A program made the position numbers and the translations under genes. From contig JACBWW010000003.1 in the NCBI GenBank assembly GCA_020086605.1, positions 4,625,260 to 4,689,259 on the forward strand: DNA of 64,000 nt, written 5' to 3'. Below, in pieces: positions 44,925 to 58,151 of this stretch (the first letter of the stretch is position 1; every line of letters starts with the position of its first letter). The notes beneath the pieces are model-generated. The model saw nothing but the letters and a program-made list of their open reading frames with translations, was not told where the DNA came from and did not search any database. This DNA is from Lanius collurio (Eukaryota; Chordata; Aves; Passeriformes; Laniidae).

Positions 44925-46765
44925 CTGGAAAACAAAATGAAAAATAATTCTGTTCTTTCTTGAAAAAAATAAAGATCAGACTTCAACTGTTATTTTATTT
45001 GTCCCAAGTTCTGAAACTTTCACTAAAGAACAAAAGGGATATCAGAAAGAATCCTATTTTACATATACATATATAGTGAACATATACTTTAATATATATA
45101 TATACACACTGAATATATTTATTCAATGAAAAAAATTACACTATATTAAGCCATTAATTCTTCTTAATCTTTGGCCAACATAAATGAGCATATATGATGC
45201 ACTGGAGATATGATATACATATTATTATGTATATTGTATTATGAGTATTATGAGTATTATCAGCAGTGGGGATTAAAAAAAAATATCACGTGAAATCTCT
45301 TTCCTGCAGAATCCTGCCATTGTCTCCCCCATCTTACAAAACAGCTACTACCAACTTCTCATCCATCATATCTCTATTTCTTACAAATTAAGCTGCAAGA
45401 AGTGATATAAACTTTCTCTCCACCAGTGGCATTTTTACATTCCCTGCAATCTAAACATCTAGCTGCACCACTTTATTGAGTGTTACTAACTGAGGCACTA
45501 CTGATCTAGCTATACACTACCCAAACCCCCAGCCATATCCTCCTTCATTTCTTTTGCTTTTACACCATTCGCCACTGACAGTCACTGGACATATGACCTT
45601 TTGCAGCTCAGCTTTTTCATCTTTCTTACCCTGTTGTTCAAATCACTTCTTCCAACTCTGACTTACTGTTTCTCTCCTGCCTATACCCTCAGCAAGACCC
45701 TTCTTTCCTCACAGAAGGACTGATAGCTAGTCCTCCCCTACTTTCCCTGCTCCTCACTTTTATACGCATGCCAATTATCCAGTTATGTTATAACAATAAT
45801 CCTTTTTGGGATGATGAACACTTACCTTCCTGTTACATCACTTACCTTCTAATAGTCTGCCTTATTCCACCTAAACCAACTCTACCAGTATTAAGATAAC
45901 TTCCATGTAAAAACAAGAAAAGAGAAAAAAATTTCTCCTAAATGTCTTCCTTGCCTCATTTCTGGAGCTGACACTGAAACATAATTCTGGACTAGTCTTC
46001 TACAGTTAGTGGACTAAGCACTTCTCATTTTTCTCCAACTACAAAAGAAAAGGCTGTCAAGGTTGTTTCATTTCCTGTCTCAAGACAAGCCACCTATTTT
46101 TCTTCCAGTTTGCATTTTCACTGAATTTCACTGAAAACACTGTAGAATCAGGCAAGCTTCTTCTATTAAAAATAGAAATAATTGAGACTTTTTCCAGTTT
46201 TAAAGTAGTTACAATTTAAGGCTATGTGCCTTCAAGCCCACTTGATCCCTACTCGCTACAATTTTATCTATTGCTAATCTTTTAGAATATTATGTTTGTA
46301 TATTAGTCTTACTGGTATTTCTTCCCTCCTGCTCAGTTCCTAAAAATTGAGCAATTTTTATTCTTCTTTTTCTGTCCCTGATCTTCCAAATCAGAGCAGT
46401 TTCCACCACACTCTTGGTGATTCTGATTAACAGCAAACCCCCTCCTCAACAAACAAACAAAGAAAAAAAAACCCCAACAAAACAAAAAATCAACCAAACA
46501 AAATCAAAACCCCCAAAACACCCCAAAAGCCAAACCAAACTAAAGAAAAAGTTGTTTCATTTCATACAAAACTTTTGTTCCATTATGTTCTTTCCATATA
46601 GATGTGCATTCTTCCTAAGCAGGAAGGACAAAGGATTGGCGTAAATGGACAAGCCACTGCTGAGACGGTGGGTTAAAAGTAATTTCTTATCAGAAACAAA
46701 GTGGCTCACCAGTCAGCAGGGCCTGGGCATAACACAGTATTTTCGTACACATATAGTTTGCTTAC
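44925..46765 (-). other. ANKS6: ANKS6 intron
   Basis: This 1.84-kb intron contains AT-rich simple sequence at about 45,060-45,125 and 45,220-45,260 and the A/C-rich tract listed separately. No exon or transposon was recognised. Confidence 0.6.
46436..46551. repeat. A/C-rich low-complexity tract
   Basis: The tract is an irregular run of A with CCC/CC interruptions (aaacaaacaaag, aaccaaac, aaacccccaaaac). In the ANKS6 transcript it reads as a G/U-rich tract about 215 nt beyond the donor of the exon at 46,766. Confidence 0.85.
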
Positions 46766-46969
46766 TATATCAGAATTCCCACTGCTGTTAAAATCATGCT
46801 TGATTGCTCTCTGTGGCCAGGCAGTTCTCATCTGTTCAGATTTGCCATCTTTGCTGAGTCGTGTTCGGTCAGAATTCCAAAGCTCAAAGCTTGAGGGTGG
46901 TAAGAAAGGTGGTATCACTGCTTTCAGCTTATCACTGGGCAGCCTGGTAAATGGAGCACTACTCCTCAG
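46766..46969 (-). CDS. ANKS6: ANKS6 exon, conserved [13 protein letters not shown] linker motif
   Basis: This exon of 204 nt (68 codons, phase 0 at both ends) has acceptor ccctccctcag and donor GTAAGC. It encodes [19 protein letters not shown] followed by [12 protein letters not shown], one of the best conserved parts of the ANKS6 linker, then a variable Ser/Lys-rich tail ending GNSDI. Because it is in phase 0 on both sides it could be skipped without a frameshift. Confidence 0.95.
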
Positions 46970-48037
46970 CTGAGGGAGGGAAATAAAGAAAAGGGGGCAA
47001 AAAGGTTCAGTTCTTAAGAAAGATTACTGAGAGCTGGTGATGTAGTTTCAAAATTTTAAGTTAAGCAAAAAAGATGAAAACACAAGCATTTTTAGAAAAC
47101 AGAAAAGAAACGAGACATAAAAGCACTACTTGAGGAGAAATATAACACATAGTAACAGAGAGAAACTAATGAATATTGTGGCACCCCTCATTATTTTGCT
47201 TATTCATTTTATACAATGAATATGGTTCATTAAATGGCAAAAACTGTCTCTTCCTTTACTGGGCTAAAAATTTTTAGCCCATTTTTTACTGGGCTAAAAA
47301 TATCGCTCAAGTTGACTTTAACAAGAATGTTAAAAATCAATTTCCAAAGAAATAACAATGCAGTCCTCTCTGTACTCCCAGACAGGATGCCTGGAAACAG
47401 TGAACAACTCTGTGTTCCTGCTGTATGTGTACTGCAGAATGAGACAAAACCAGCATAACTGATTTTGCTCCCTGGAGTTGTGTCAGTCAGTCATATCAAA
47501 AGTTCTTACAAAAGAAATCAAATTTCTTACAAAAGAACATAAAGGTAACAACCAGCCAAATTTAATAACATCACCAGTGACTAAGCTGCAGGGAAATATA
47601 AAGCTATAGCATAACAAAAGAAGAAAAAGCATAACACAAATACACATCCCAAACAAAATATTTCGTGGTTGCCTCTACTAGTAATTTCACACCTCCATTG
47701 TACCATGTTCCATCCATGTTTTCCTCACTTCATACTGCTTGTCAGCAACTAAACAGAAGTTTCATCAATTTTACTTTTTCACTGCTGATCAAACAAAGGT
47801 AACTCTTGAAAGAAGCCAGTACAGCTCCCATAACACACTACTTTCAGTACTTTCCAAAATCAGGTTCTTTCTAAGAACTACTAGTGGGTGTACCAAAGCC
47901 TGTCAGTTCCAGTCTAGTGATTGCAAACAAGCTCTTTTTCTAGAGGTGACTCGGACAGGAGGTAAAAACTGTAAAAATTATGGGAGCTACATGACCCTCT
48001 GAATTAGGCTGAAGACACCAAGAACACTGCTACATAC
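46970..48037 (-). other. ANKS6: ANKS6 intron
   Basis: This 1.07-kb intron has a short direct duplication at about 47,258-47,302 (two copies of a tactgggctaaaaat-type unit). Nothing else was recognised. Confidence 0.55.
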
Positions 48038-48087
48038 CATGGTTGTCAATAATTCATCATCCTTTCCTCCTTTCACAGTGTTTGCAC
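48038..48087 (-). CDS. ANKS6: ANKS6 small linker exon
   Basis: This 50-nt exon has acceptor gtatttttcag and donor GTATGT, starts with two split bases and ends at phase 0. It encodes GANTVKGGKDDELLTTM, matching the family's EKEDTLLTTM block. It lies 544 bp downstream of the previous exon. Confidence 0.93.
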
Positions 48088-48631
48088 CTGAAAAATACAC
48101 AAATGTTTTATTGCTTACATGCTTCTACTTTTGTTTCCAAGGATAGCTCATTGTTTTTAAACAATCAACAGCTTTACCCTCAGTAAGCACACAGCATGAA
48201 GATCTCCAGTGACACTGTCACACACCTCAACTAAATTCAAGACAAGTCTTACTTTGCATCACAGACTGTGGGGGATTTTCATGGAGAGCTGTACAATTTC
48301 AGTAGATGTGCTTTACAAGTTGGGCTTTTCCCATTTCTCCTTCTTCTCAGAATTATTTATTTGTTTGTTTGTTTAAATAAATTGGTTTCCATTACATAAG
48401 CTAGTTTATGGAAGATACTAACACTTTTCAGTGACCTGTCCAATTTAATGGTGTTTACTAAAGAACAGTAACATAGTTATATTAGCATTTTCTTGCTTAA
48501 ATGATGCTGCACTGAGCATGATCAACAGTGAGTATAAACATCTCTCCTTCTACAGACTACAAATAACATTATGTGCTTTTTCACTTATATTAAGCTAAAG
48601 CAGAACTAAACCAATAAATCAGAAACAGTAC

Positions 48632-48893
48632 CATCTCGAGTACCCCACAAGATCTCATTTCCCATAAGACAACTGCCTTTACCACCAGCTTTGTTATTTG
48701 TGTTCCAAGCTGTGGCAGCATCAAGGTTTCCAGAGGTGTCCGTATCACTCTGTGAGGCTACTTTTATAGTGGAATTTAACGGTGGTTCGGGCTCATCCGG
48801 AAAAGGCGCAAACTGATTGGAAGGAAATCCATGGCGCAATGTCTGAGTCAACTTCAGCTTGCGGAATCGATTGGACATCCTGCTCCACCAGGA
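48632..48893 (-). CDS. ANKS6: ANKS6 exon, start of Ser/Pro-rich linker
   Basis: This 262-nt exon has acceptor cttatcaatgtag and donor GTACTG. It starts at phase 0 and leaves one base. It reads [19 protein letters not shown], then a proline/acidic stretch ([12 protein letters not shown]) and a polar region rich in Asn, Thr and Gly. The N-terminal block is the conserved basic segment after the ankyrin repeats. The rest diverges strongly from mammals, as expected of a disordered linker. Reading past the donor stays open for only seven more codons (TVSDLLV, then stop). Confidence 0.95.
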
Positions 48894-51800
48894 CTACATT
48901 GATAAGAAGACAAAACAATTTAGTTCCAACTAAAAGAAAAAAAAGAGGAAACAAAATGTATAATTAAGTAATCCTTCCAGCAGTGATAATTCTATCAAGG
49001 AATTTTTGAAATAAACTAAAAAGCAATGTTTGCAGTTACCAAGAGAATCCTTCACCATGATTTGTATGTCTTACATTAATCTCTTCCCTTATTTTTCACC
49101 TGGCAAATATTTTAAAATGTTTTTCCACAGTATCTGGAAGGCAGAAGTAGATAGAAGTATTAGGGCAACTTGAATAGGGAATCTTTGCAGCAATATAGCA
49201 AATATTTAATTTTCCCATTAACTTCCAATTTCACCATCAATTCTTACGCTCTCTGGAATCAATGAGTGGCACTTCTATTTTCTGCTTTATACAGGTGTGC
49301 ATATGAGCTTATCTGATCTGCATCAAATCTTCTCCTCAAGATTTTCAAAATCAGAGGCAAACTGGAAGAGTTCTGCTAGTATTCCTGTCAAACTAAAGAT
49401 CCACAATCCATACAATGATGCTACACACGTAATTTAAACCAGATTGAAAAGACTATAAACTGAAAAAGAGCAAGGTAAGGAAATAGCATCTGTGAAAACA
49501 ACACGAACCTTAGGACTATGTAGCTATAACCTCCATCCATACAGATATGGAAACTATGACACAAAAGAACTATCTTTGCTCAGAATACAATTTATTCAAA
49601 TATTCACAGACTTGCACATTTTTGCAGGCAGACAATGCAAGTTGCTTCAAGTCTTTACCAAGACATTTCTCTAGACTATAATAAGCCTATGCCATTTACA
49701 CTAAAAATTATGTGGCTTCCAGGTAAATCATATTATAAGTACACCTTCTGATTACTTCTTAGTAAAGCTTCTCCTTCCCTTTCTGGAACACTTTTTTATT
49801 AAAGTCATGTTAAAGTGACGTCTCATCAAGGCAGCTTTAGGTGATAGCAAATCCACGTAACAATCCCTTCTCACAATACATATTCTGCTCTCTTCTTGGC
49901 ATTTAATGTTTTTCAACTACTCACAGATATATGTCTTAGCAACTGTCTTATGGTAGAAGCAATATAAACTGTAAACTTATCCTCCACATATTAATCCTTG
50001 TAGCAGAAGACCGTTAAAACCACTTCAAATCTGCACAGAACATTAGTAATGCATAGAGTTCTCAGACTTCTGTATCTCTTCGGTGTCACAACTAATAAAG
50101 GTTTACATTACTTTCAGCAACAAAGATCTGATGGAAAAAAGGCAAGAGAGACAAATAGCTCTGAGAAAGCAATAAAACCCACAGCTCAGCATTTATTCAG
50201 CTTCCAAAAGGAACTGGAAGTTCACCTAGTTTTAACACAGACGACAAGCTTACAAGAGACCATGCTCGTACTTCTTGGTTTTGGCTACTGAAGCCATCTT
50301 GCTTCTGTAAGAAAGATCACTTTTAACTGCCCATTATCTCTGTTACTCCTCCTCACAGCGCTTTTACTTCCTTAATATATGCTCACACCACAAACTACCC
50401 CGAAACGGAGTTAGTACAGCCACTATGTTGCCAGACAAAAAACTACTGCTCTCTGGCAAGAAAATAATGACACTGGAGAGGTTCATCTTCTCTTCTGGTG
50501 CTCACAGTATGATGGTCTGACCTCTGGAGTTTTTAGTTCGCGGTTGCAGCAGGTTGCAGCCTCTTCATATACCCCTATCACATCGCCCATGTACAAAAGC
50601 TGTAAGAAAGGGCTTTAAATAGACTGAAGCAGTCAAGTAACAAACATGCATTTCTGGTTAAAAATAGTGTTTATCAAAAGGCTGAAGTCTAGCAGCAGTG
50701 GGAGAAGGCAACAGTATCAAAGAATTAGAAAAACAGTGTTGCCATTTCAGAAATATCATAGACATTTTTAACAATGCAGGGAACTAAAGAGTAAGGGGGA
50801 GAACTGGAAATCTCTGCCCTTAAATAATTTTAATCTAAAATAGAAACTGAATGTGATAATTCACATCGCTCTAATACTGACATTGAGAGTGTAACTTGCT
50901 GAAGAATAGGCAGAAAGAAAAAAGAGGAAATAAAATTTTTGCATACGGAAAAGGAACTACTTTGTTTTTGAGGCTGTTGGGAGGAAAGGGTTAAAATCAA
51001 AGAGGAGGAGGGAAGGGTTTCTGCTCAAAGTGACCTTTCAGCTGGGAATGCTAAAAATGTAGGTGTGGAAAATTCCATTTTTTATGCCTACTGTTGTTCA
51101 TCCTCTGCCTGTTTGAGAAGCAGAATTTCTGTGTAGAGGTAACACACTCTCACAGACATTCAGGAAGCCTTTTGTTACAGGATGAGCTAAGCCTACCGGA
51201 GCCTGGGTCCCTGTGTGTCTCTGGCACCCAGCCTTGTTGTTGAGGTAACAAAATAAATCTACTCCTTGCATTTTAGCTGGGGTTTGGTGGTTGCCTCGGT
51301 TACCCATGTGAGTTGATTCACACAGAGGCCATGAAATGATGAGAAACAAAGTAGTTAACAGTTCTTGTGTGATAGAGGTGAAGAATGAGATCATGAATAT
51401 CCACTATGTTATCAGCAGGTAAAGAAACAAGGGCCCATCTTGTGCATTAATTAAAAAAAAAAAAGAAACACATCACAAAATAAAACGTCTACTAGTTAAC
51501 AACAAAAGTGGTCAAAGAGGTGAGACTGAAAAGTGTTTACTTTTTTTTAAATTTCAAAAGCAGCCTACCTGTGATCAGGTATTTTAGTATGAATACCATT
51601 AACAGGAGGAAGGCAGGAATATATGTGCATATGCTTAACAGAGTTACAGTATTTAAATGAGCTTATACAAATTAAAACCAGACAATGCTGATTAAAATTA
51701 CCCCAGATTAATTATAGGCAACTTTACCTCTGAACAAATATTGATTATCTTCAGTAAAAGTTAAATAGTACGGAAAAAACTTATAGACATCAAGCAAAAG

Positions 51801-54531
51801 GCAAATATACAATCACTGAAAAAGGAAAATCTGAAAATTTACTGATCAAAATGCTTAACATGAAAAGGCATAACTGAAAAAACTTCATATGTCATCACAG
51901 CTTGTAAGATATAGCTGGCATAGCTGTGTTGAAAATAAATTCTACCAAATGAGTTTCTTTTTGACAGAGTAACCAGTCAAGTGAGCAGAAGGGAGAAAAA
52001 CTTGTAATGCACCTTGACTTTAATAAAGCTTTTACTGCTATTTCATCTAGCATTCATCAAACAATTGAAGAAAATATGGTTCAAGTAAAGTTAATAAAGG
52101 GAAAAGATCACAGCCAAAAAAATGAGACAAATTGCAAATGATTTGATCTCAAATTGGGAGAACATACTTTTGCAGTAGGCTTGGGAATGTTCATGAACAA
52201 CTGCAACAATGAAATATAACTTGTTTTTCACAATCTATGATAGACATCCATCTGGACAGCTTCATAGGCACCCTTAACACTCTGAATTTAAACACTGCCA
52301 AATTGACACTATTTAGCAGAGGTCAAGCTGCCATGCAAGAAGAAGAAATCAAGCGGACTGATACAGGAAAGGAAGTAAGTAGTAGAGCAGGTGTACTAAA
52401 GAAAAAAAATTCAGTCACAACATAGCAGAAACTTAAGTATAGATGACAGTGCTATTGCTAATGGTGCAAAATAAGTGAATTTCACTAACTGGAAACACAT
52501 CTTCGTAGTTTTTGTATGCTCCTATGTGATACTGAGACCATAGAATCTCATCACTCATTTCAGAACTCTCATCTTGACAGATAACATACAAACTAAAAAT
52601 AGCAAAAAGGTTAGGAAACAAAACCCACAAACAGGAAATTTACATTGATCAATTTTGTTTAGACTAGAAAAAATAAGACTGAATATTTTAGTTCTCTAGG
52701 TATTTACACAGTTCTTATAAAAATGAAGGTGACCACTGAACAAGAATCAATTAACTTAACGGACAACATAAGAGATATAGGTTAAATCAGGGGGAAAAAA
52801 ATTTTGACACAAAAAAGCAACAAGTAGTGGAACTGGGTGCTGATAGAGACCATGGGATGAGGGGATCGTCTTCACCACAGTGAAAGAAGAGAGAACCAAA
52901 TGTCTGTCAGAGATGTTCATGGCATGTTTATTCAGTCTCTGCATGTAAAGGCAAATTAGCCTCATGAATTCCCTCTCACTTTCACATTTCCATGATCCTG
53001 CAGACCCCACATTCAGACATTTGCACTCATCTAGACAGAAAAATGCTGTACTGGCAGAGTCACCAGTATCTTTTGTTTACAGTTCCAGTTCACCACAGAG
53101 CAGTTGTCCACATGGAAACACTGCTGCTGCAAAACCCAGGAGAAGTTCTTCTCTCCAGCCCTTTCTTCACATGCTGGCCCAAAGAGATGTAACTGTGATG
53201 ACATTGCCCTCCACCCAGAAAACCTGAAAATATAATTTTTACCCTCTTCAAGTTTTTGTAAGAAGAGTAAGATATGTAACATACTCATGGTCAGAAGGGC
53301 TGATTAATAGAGCATTAAGCAGTGATGGAAGAACAGACTATATTGTCTTCCAGATTATATTTATTATAGAGCTATACAGAACACAGTTTCTACAGAATAA
53401 ATGCTTGATTATGACTAGTAAGTGCAGTAATACTTTGTAGTTTTGAGACTAAATATTTATACATTCCAGAATATTGAATTTGTGTTAATACTCGGTATAT
53501 ATCCTTATCACTGACAAATCTTTTTTATTTCATCTCAATCTTTTATGACCCTAATTCAAGCCTTTGTGTCATAACACTGCAATTCAATCTACTGTTCATC
53601 TGTACTCCATAAAGCCAAAAGCTAATGTGAAAATTTCCCATCTAAATAAAATAGGTCCATCTAAATTGATAAGGAAGTTGTATCATATTGATTAATAGCA
53701 CAATCATATAAAAACAACCACATGTCCCTTCATAGTTAAAACTGAAAAACGGATTTGGGCAGAACTTTAAATGGTCTTTAAAACTCATGCCAAAAATAGC
53801 CTGGAAATTAACATGTCTGTTTTCAAGATCCTAGTAATATTTATACATAAAGGACAACAACATGGACTCCAGGAAATTCTAAGGTACACCATAATTAAAG
53901 ATTATTCACCTAAATAAACTGATACCTGGAAATAGGCAACAACAACAGCAATGACAGCAAAACTAACTCTTTTTTCCTACTCTTTTGCAAACAGACTGTA
54001 AGTTGCAGTATCTTAGTGGCACACTCTTGTTCTAACTCCATGGTGCTTCCTACTGAACCACCATCAGTTTTGAGTTAAGGATACAGCATGCTAGAGGACA
54101 TGTAAGCCTGAAGTGCACGCTCCTCCACTACACTTCATATTAAAATCTCTACTATGATCTTTTTAATTTTCAGTGTCAATAGCCTGTTTCCATTTATGAC
54201 TATAAAGGAGCCTACACTCTGTCCAGATACAAAAGCAAGATCATAATGGAAATTGAGTTCCAAACTTATGAACATAGTACCTTCCACTTAATCATGAGAT
54301 CTATTTCTAGGCACTGAAATGCTTCAATGCAAACTCTTCCCATTGCCTCGACATCTGACGAAAAGGAAGCTGGACATATGCTATGCTCCACAAACCAGAA
54401 TGCACCATCAACAAGGAATTCAGACAACAAACCCAGTTACATATTAGATCCAAAATACTTCTTAGCAATTACTTTCTCTGCTTAAACATTACAGGAATTA
54501 ATGAGTTTTTATCAAGAATGAATATATTTAC
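48894..54531 (-). other. ANKS6: Largest intron between canonical ANKS6 exons in the window
   Basis: This intron of about 5.6 kb contains a weak, old CR1-like trace at about 51,935-52,090. The rest is AT-rich single-copy-looking sequence, and I found no cryptic coding exon in it. Confidence 0.6.
51935..52090 (+). mobile_element. Possible degraded CR1 reverse-transcriptase fragment
   Basis: The stretch around caccttgactttaataaagc resembles the part of CR1 ORF2 encoding the LDFSKAFDTV-type block of the reverse transcriptase. It is followed by an eroded version of the next block (tcatctagcattcatcaaac). It is heavily mutated and short. Confidence 0.45.
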
Positions 54532-54680
54532 CTTTAGGCCTCCCTTGTCATCTGGCAACACTGGGACATTTAAGGATTGCCTACTTCTGGAACAAGGCAG
54601 AGATGATCTGTTGTTCAGTTTATTCTTGTCTTTATCTACTTGCATGCATGCTGATGCCAATAACCTTACAAGCTCTGTGT
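54532..54680 (-). CDS. ANKS6: ANKS6 exon, junction of ankyrin region and linker
   Basis: This 149-nt exon has acceptor gcttccttttag and donor GTAAAT, starting with two split bases and ending at phase 0. It encodes [19 protein letters not shown], then a basic/polar stretch, then [12 protein letters not shown]. The last block is strongly conserved in the family and leads directly into [14 protein letters not shown] of the next exon. A 201-codon frame on the opposite strand covers this exon but is a shadow. Confidence 0.95.
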
Positions 54681-56081
54681 CTAAAAGGAAGCAAATTAAG
54701 ATAATGTTTGGTCTGTTTTGCTTTCCCAAATTACAACTGATACACCAACACTTTCCCTGTAAATCCCACATATGCAGCAATCGATTCAAACACAAAGTAG
54801 ATGAACCCTCAAACCTTCTTTCTTTCTTGACCTATTTTCCCATGCCTTGTCCCCACACTGTGGGCTGCAGTTTTATCATCTCTCTAAAGGTATTTATAAA
54901 TAAGCACCCTATCCAGTTGGAATCAGTCATGTGTGACCAAGTGAACTGCCTCCTCTTAACTTTGTACAAGTTAAGAACAATATTGTAATGCCCCCTTTTC
55001 TCACCTGACACAGAAGAGAGTAGAGAAAAATGAATATTCTTTCTTCAAGCGTAGGTTGCAGAAAAGAAGCTCGAAAGTAAATCCCAAAGAGAAAGAAGAT
55101 GTTCAGCCTTCAGGACAATGAAGGGACTGAAAAGAAATGGTAAGAAAAAAGATGGACAAAAAAGAATTAAGAAATGTAAAGTAAGAGGAAGAAAAAAAGA
55201 ACAAGTATGACAGGAGACAGGAAAGCAAAAAAAAAAAAAAATTTCTGTAAACCTGCATTTTGTACAGCAGTCAGGTAGGATTTTCAGAAGGGCAGACAGA
55301 ACTGACCGAGAAAGAAGTAACAAGACTAACTATTCTGTCACAGAAGTTAGTTCTAAAATAATTCACTGTATTTATTGTCTAAAATGCTGTACTATTAGTG
55401 ATCTACTTTTGACAAGGAAAAGAATCAGCTAGTAACCAAAACCACCATAACATGTAAATTCAGAGACTTTATTAGCAGTCATGGGTTTTGGCTTCAGATA
55501 AATCAATTCAAGTACCAAGGATGGTTAACAACAAATTACATATGCTAAATAAACCACAACAAAAACTAAATGTGTTTCAGAAGCCTCCCCACAACATGCT
55601 GCCTTGTTCTACAGCACTTCCATACAAACAACCTGAATCCTGAAGTGTGATTTATTCTCAGCCTTTACAGAAATAGTGGGAGGTTCAGCCAGGAGTTCCC
55701 TTGGTTTGTTCTGACTGTGCTCTTTATCCTGTCCCTTTGCTGCTCTTTACCAAGGGGCAATTTCTAGCTCCAGCTCACAGCTCTGTGCTAATGACACCAC
55801 AGAATACAAGTGCCCCCACAATCAAATGCCACTCATCTGGCTCTGGTGACACAAACAGCACAAGGCAAGAGGAATGCACAAAATCTGTTATCCCATAAAT
55901 GTATGCACTCATCTAATCGATTAACTCAAATGCCACCATATCACACATTGTCCTTTCTTGGTCCAGTCCAGCCTAGACAGCAGAAGATACTTCCCAGCAA
56001 CTGCAATGTATTTTCTAGACTGAAAAGAATGTGTATTTGTTTGTGTTGTACATTTCTCCAGAACATTTTGAAATAGCATAC
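54681..56081 (-). other. ANKS6: ANKS6 intron with a purine-rich tract
   Basis: This 1.4-kb intron has a strongly purine-rich stretch on the plus strand at about 55,110-55,245, including a run of 14 A. In the transcript this is a long pyrimidine tract. No exon or repeat family was recognised otherwise. Confidence 0.6.
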
Positions 56082-56188
56082 CTGGATCATTCAGCAGCAT
56101 TACCAGGTCAAAAGCTGTGTATCCATTTCTTGCACGACGGTTAACATCAGCTCCTTGATTTAACAAATACTTTACAACATTTTTGTTT
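56082..56188 (-). CDS. ANKS6: ANKS6 exon, last ankyrin repeat
   Basis: This 107-nt exon has acceptor cttcccttaaag and donor GTATGC, with one split base at each end. It joins to give [18 protein letters not shown] and then [15 protein letters not shown], which is the final ankyrin repeat of ANKS6. The acceptor ends in AAG rather than CAG, but the pyrimidine tract is good and the phase agrees on both sides. Confidence 0.95.
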
Positions 56189-57479
56189 CTTTAAGGGAAG
56201 AAAAAAAGGCACTGATCATGTTAAAGTGCAAGTAAATGAAAAAAGAAGCCCCCAATACTCCATTTTTAACCTTTTATAACATTGCTCCTCGATTAGAGAT
56301 CAGTTTTACACATTCTACAGCTAATCTAGTGTAAAATTTGTTCAAAAGCTCTTCAGAAGCTCCCACAAGTCCTTGGTCAGACACTGTTTACTCACTAAGA
56401 AGTACATTAATCAACATGCAGAAAGTCAGCCTTAAAAGTCTAATCTGAATAGCCAGTTTCTTAAGCTGATCCTGTGGAAGTGACTGCAATATGTTGCTAC
56501 ACACCTTCCCAATGAAAGCCATTAATGCCTAGAGCAGTAAAGCAGATGGAACGACAAAGGTCAGTTCAACAGTCACCATATGCCATCACTAATACTTCAA
56601 TGTAATGCCACAACTCACAAATTAAGAAATTCCATACAGAAAAGCCAAACTGACTGAAGATAATTTATATTCTTCAAACAGTACTTCACTTAATTACAGC
56701 TATAAATTACGTAGTTGAGAAGACACATTATCACTTCCTTGAGGCGTTTAAAATGCAAAAACAATAAGCATTAAATGTCAACCAACACAAACACCTTCCA
56801 ACAAAAGCTCCTCAAAACTAGCTGCATAAAAGACACTCATCATCCCATTCAATTTAACCCCTCTCCCCTCTGATACACCTGAGTAAATAAGCAGGACTTG
56901 CCTTGAGATTTAAAAACAATACTCAATTCAGCCTATGAAATAACTGAACAGACAACAAAGCTAGGGAACATATATCTAATACAAAGCTCTTGAGCAGCAA
57001 TTGGTCTTGTACAAAAATAAACTCTGACATGCATCAGCAACAACAACATTCTCAAGCACCAACAGGTAACTACAAATTTTAGTAATGAAACTGACAAATG
57101 GATCTCAACATCTCCGCTTCAGAGCATCACTTCTTATTGTGCAGATGACATTTTCACTCCTGAATTTACTCCACACAAAATCAGCCTAAAATGGAGGAGT
57201 GTTACTCCTCTCTTCTAACAAAAATTCTGCTTATCATCACCACAGCTCCTCTGCAAACTTCCTATTCCTTTTCTCCTCTTCTTTAAAACAATCACCCCTC
57301 CATCCTGTTTTCCAGTACTACACCTTGAAGACACATAGAGACACAATTTTTAGTGCCTCTGGCTCACAGAGACCTGGCATGCTCCCTTCTTCAAGCCCAA
57401 GACCCTTCACACTATTGGTGGCCCTGTGGAAGGGTTAGCTGAGGCTCTGTGGTGGCCAATGATTTACAGATTTTATTAA

Positions 57480-57830
57480 AATTTGCAACTCTCCATGCTA
57501 AGAAAAAGACTCAGATGCAAAGTACAGAATTACAAGGATAAGAATTTATTAATGCACATGAGGTGTTCCAGCCACATTGGGGCACTCTGAATATGGCTTT
57601 ACACGCAGGGCTCTTGTACACTTCAAATGTATTACGAACACTGGTACTATGGTTGCTCATCATGGTAAAACTCAGCACAGCAGCTGTATTTCTGCAGCAT
57701 TCTTGCTGCTCACCTATTGATCCAAATGTCCCTGGAGTCAGTCTTACTGTCATTACTTATCTATGACACCAGGCAACACCGAGAGGGTTTCATAGATGGC
57801 TGTGATGCTGGCATTATCTTGGATGACTAG
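57480..57830 (-). mobile_element. Probable ERV LTR, minus orientation, ends uncertain
   Basis: Read on the minus strand, the segment ends with an AATAAA signal (within ttaataaattcttatcc) followed by a short T-rich, U5-like tail, and before it a block aagccatattcagagtgcc typical of LTR R regions. I cannot place the TG/CA ends or a target duplication, so the boundaries and even the class are tentative. Confidence 0.4.
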
Positions 57831-58151
57831 GGGTATCTTTCATCTTTCACGGATAGCTCTAAGTTTCTGAGAGGTCACACCCTTATTTCCAGGGCTGGGA
57901 TGGCCTTCTGGTCTTTTCACTGAGCTGGTGTCCTTTAGTCAGCTTTACTTAAGCATGAACAATACCGAAGACTCCTAAAATTCAACTATCTCAAACATTA
58001 GGCATATTAACAAAATTAATTAACCAAGTTTCATACTATATAGACTGACTGATATATTAGGGAAGGGAATTTTCATAACCCAGTCCTCCATTAAACTGAA
58101 CAGCCAGTATCTGAATACATGCAGGACTCAGCTTTGTGTGTGCTTCCACAG

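Noticed and set aside
44633..44986. 117-codon minus-strand frame
   Set aside because: It overlaps the ANKS6 exon at 44,759-44,924 in the wrong register. The in-phase reading gives the true linker sequence.
48606..48631. Read-through of the exon at 48,632 into seven more codons (TVSDLLV) and a stop
   Set aside because: The GT donor at 48,630-48,631 and the matching phase of the next exon at 48,038 make splicing the better explanation.
54383..54988. 201-codon plus-strand open frame
   Set aside because: It lies across the ANKS6 exon at 54,532-54,680 on the opposite strand, has no recognisable content, and is best explained as a shadow.
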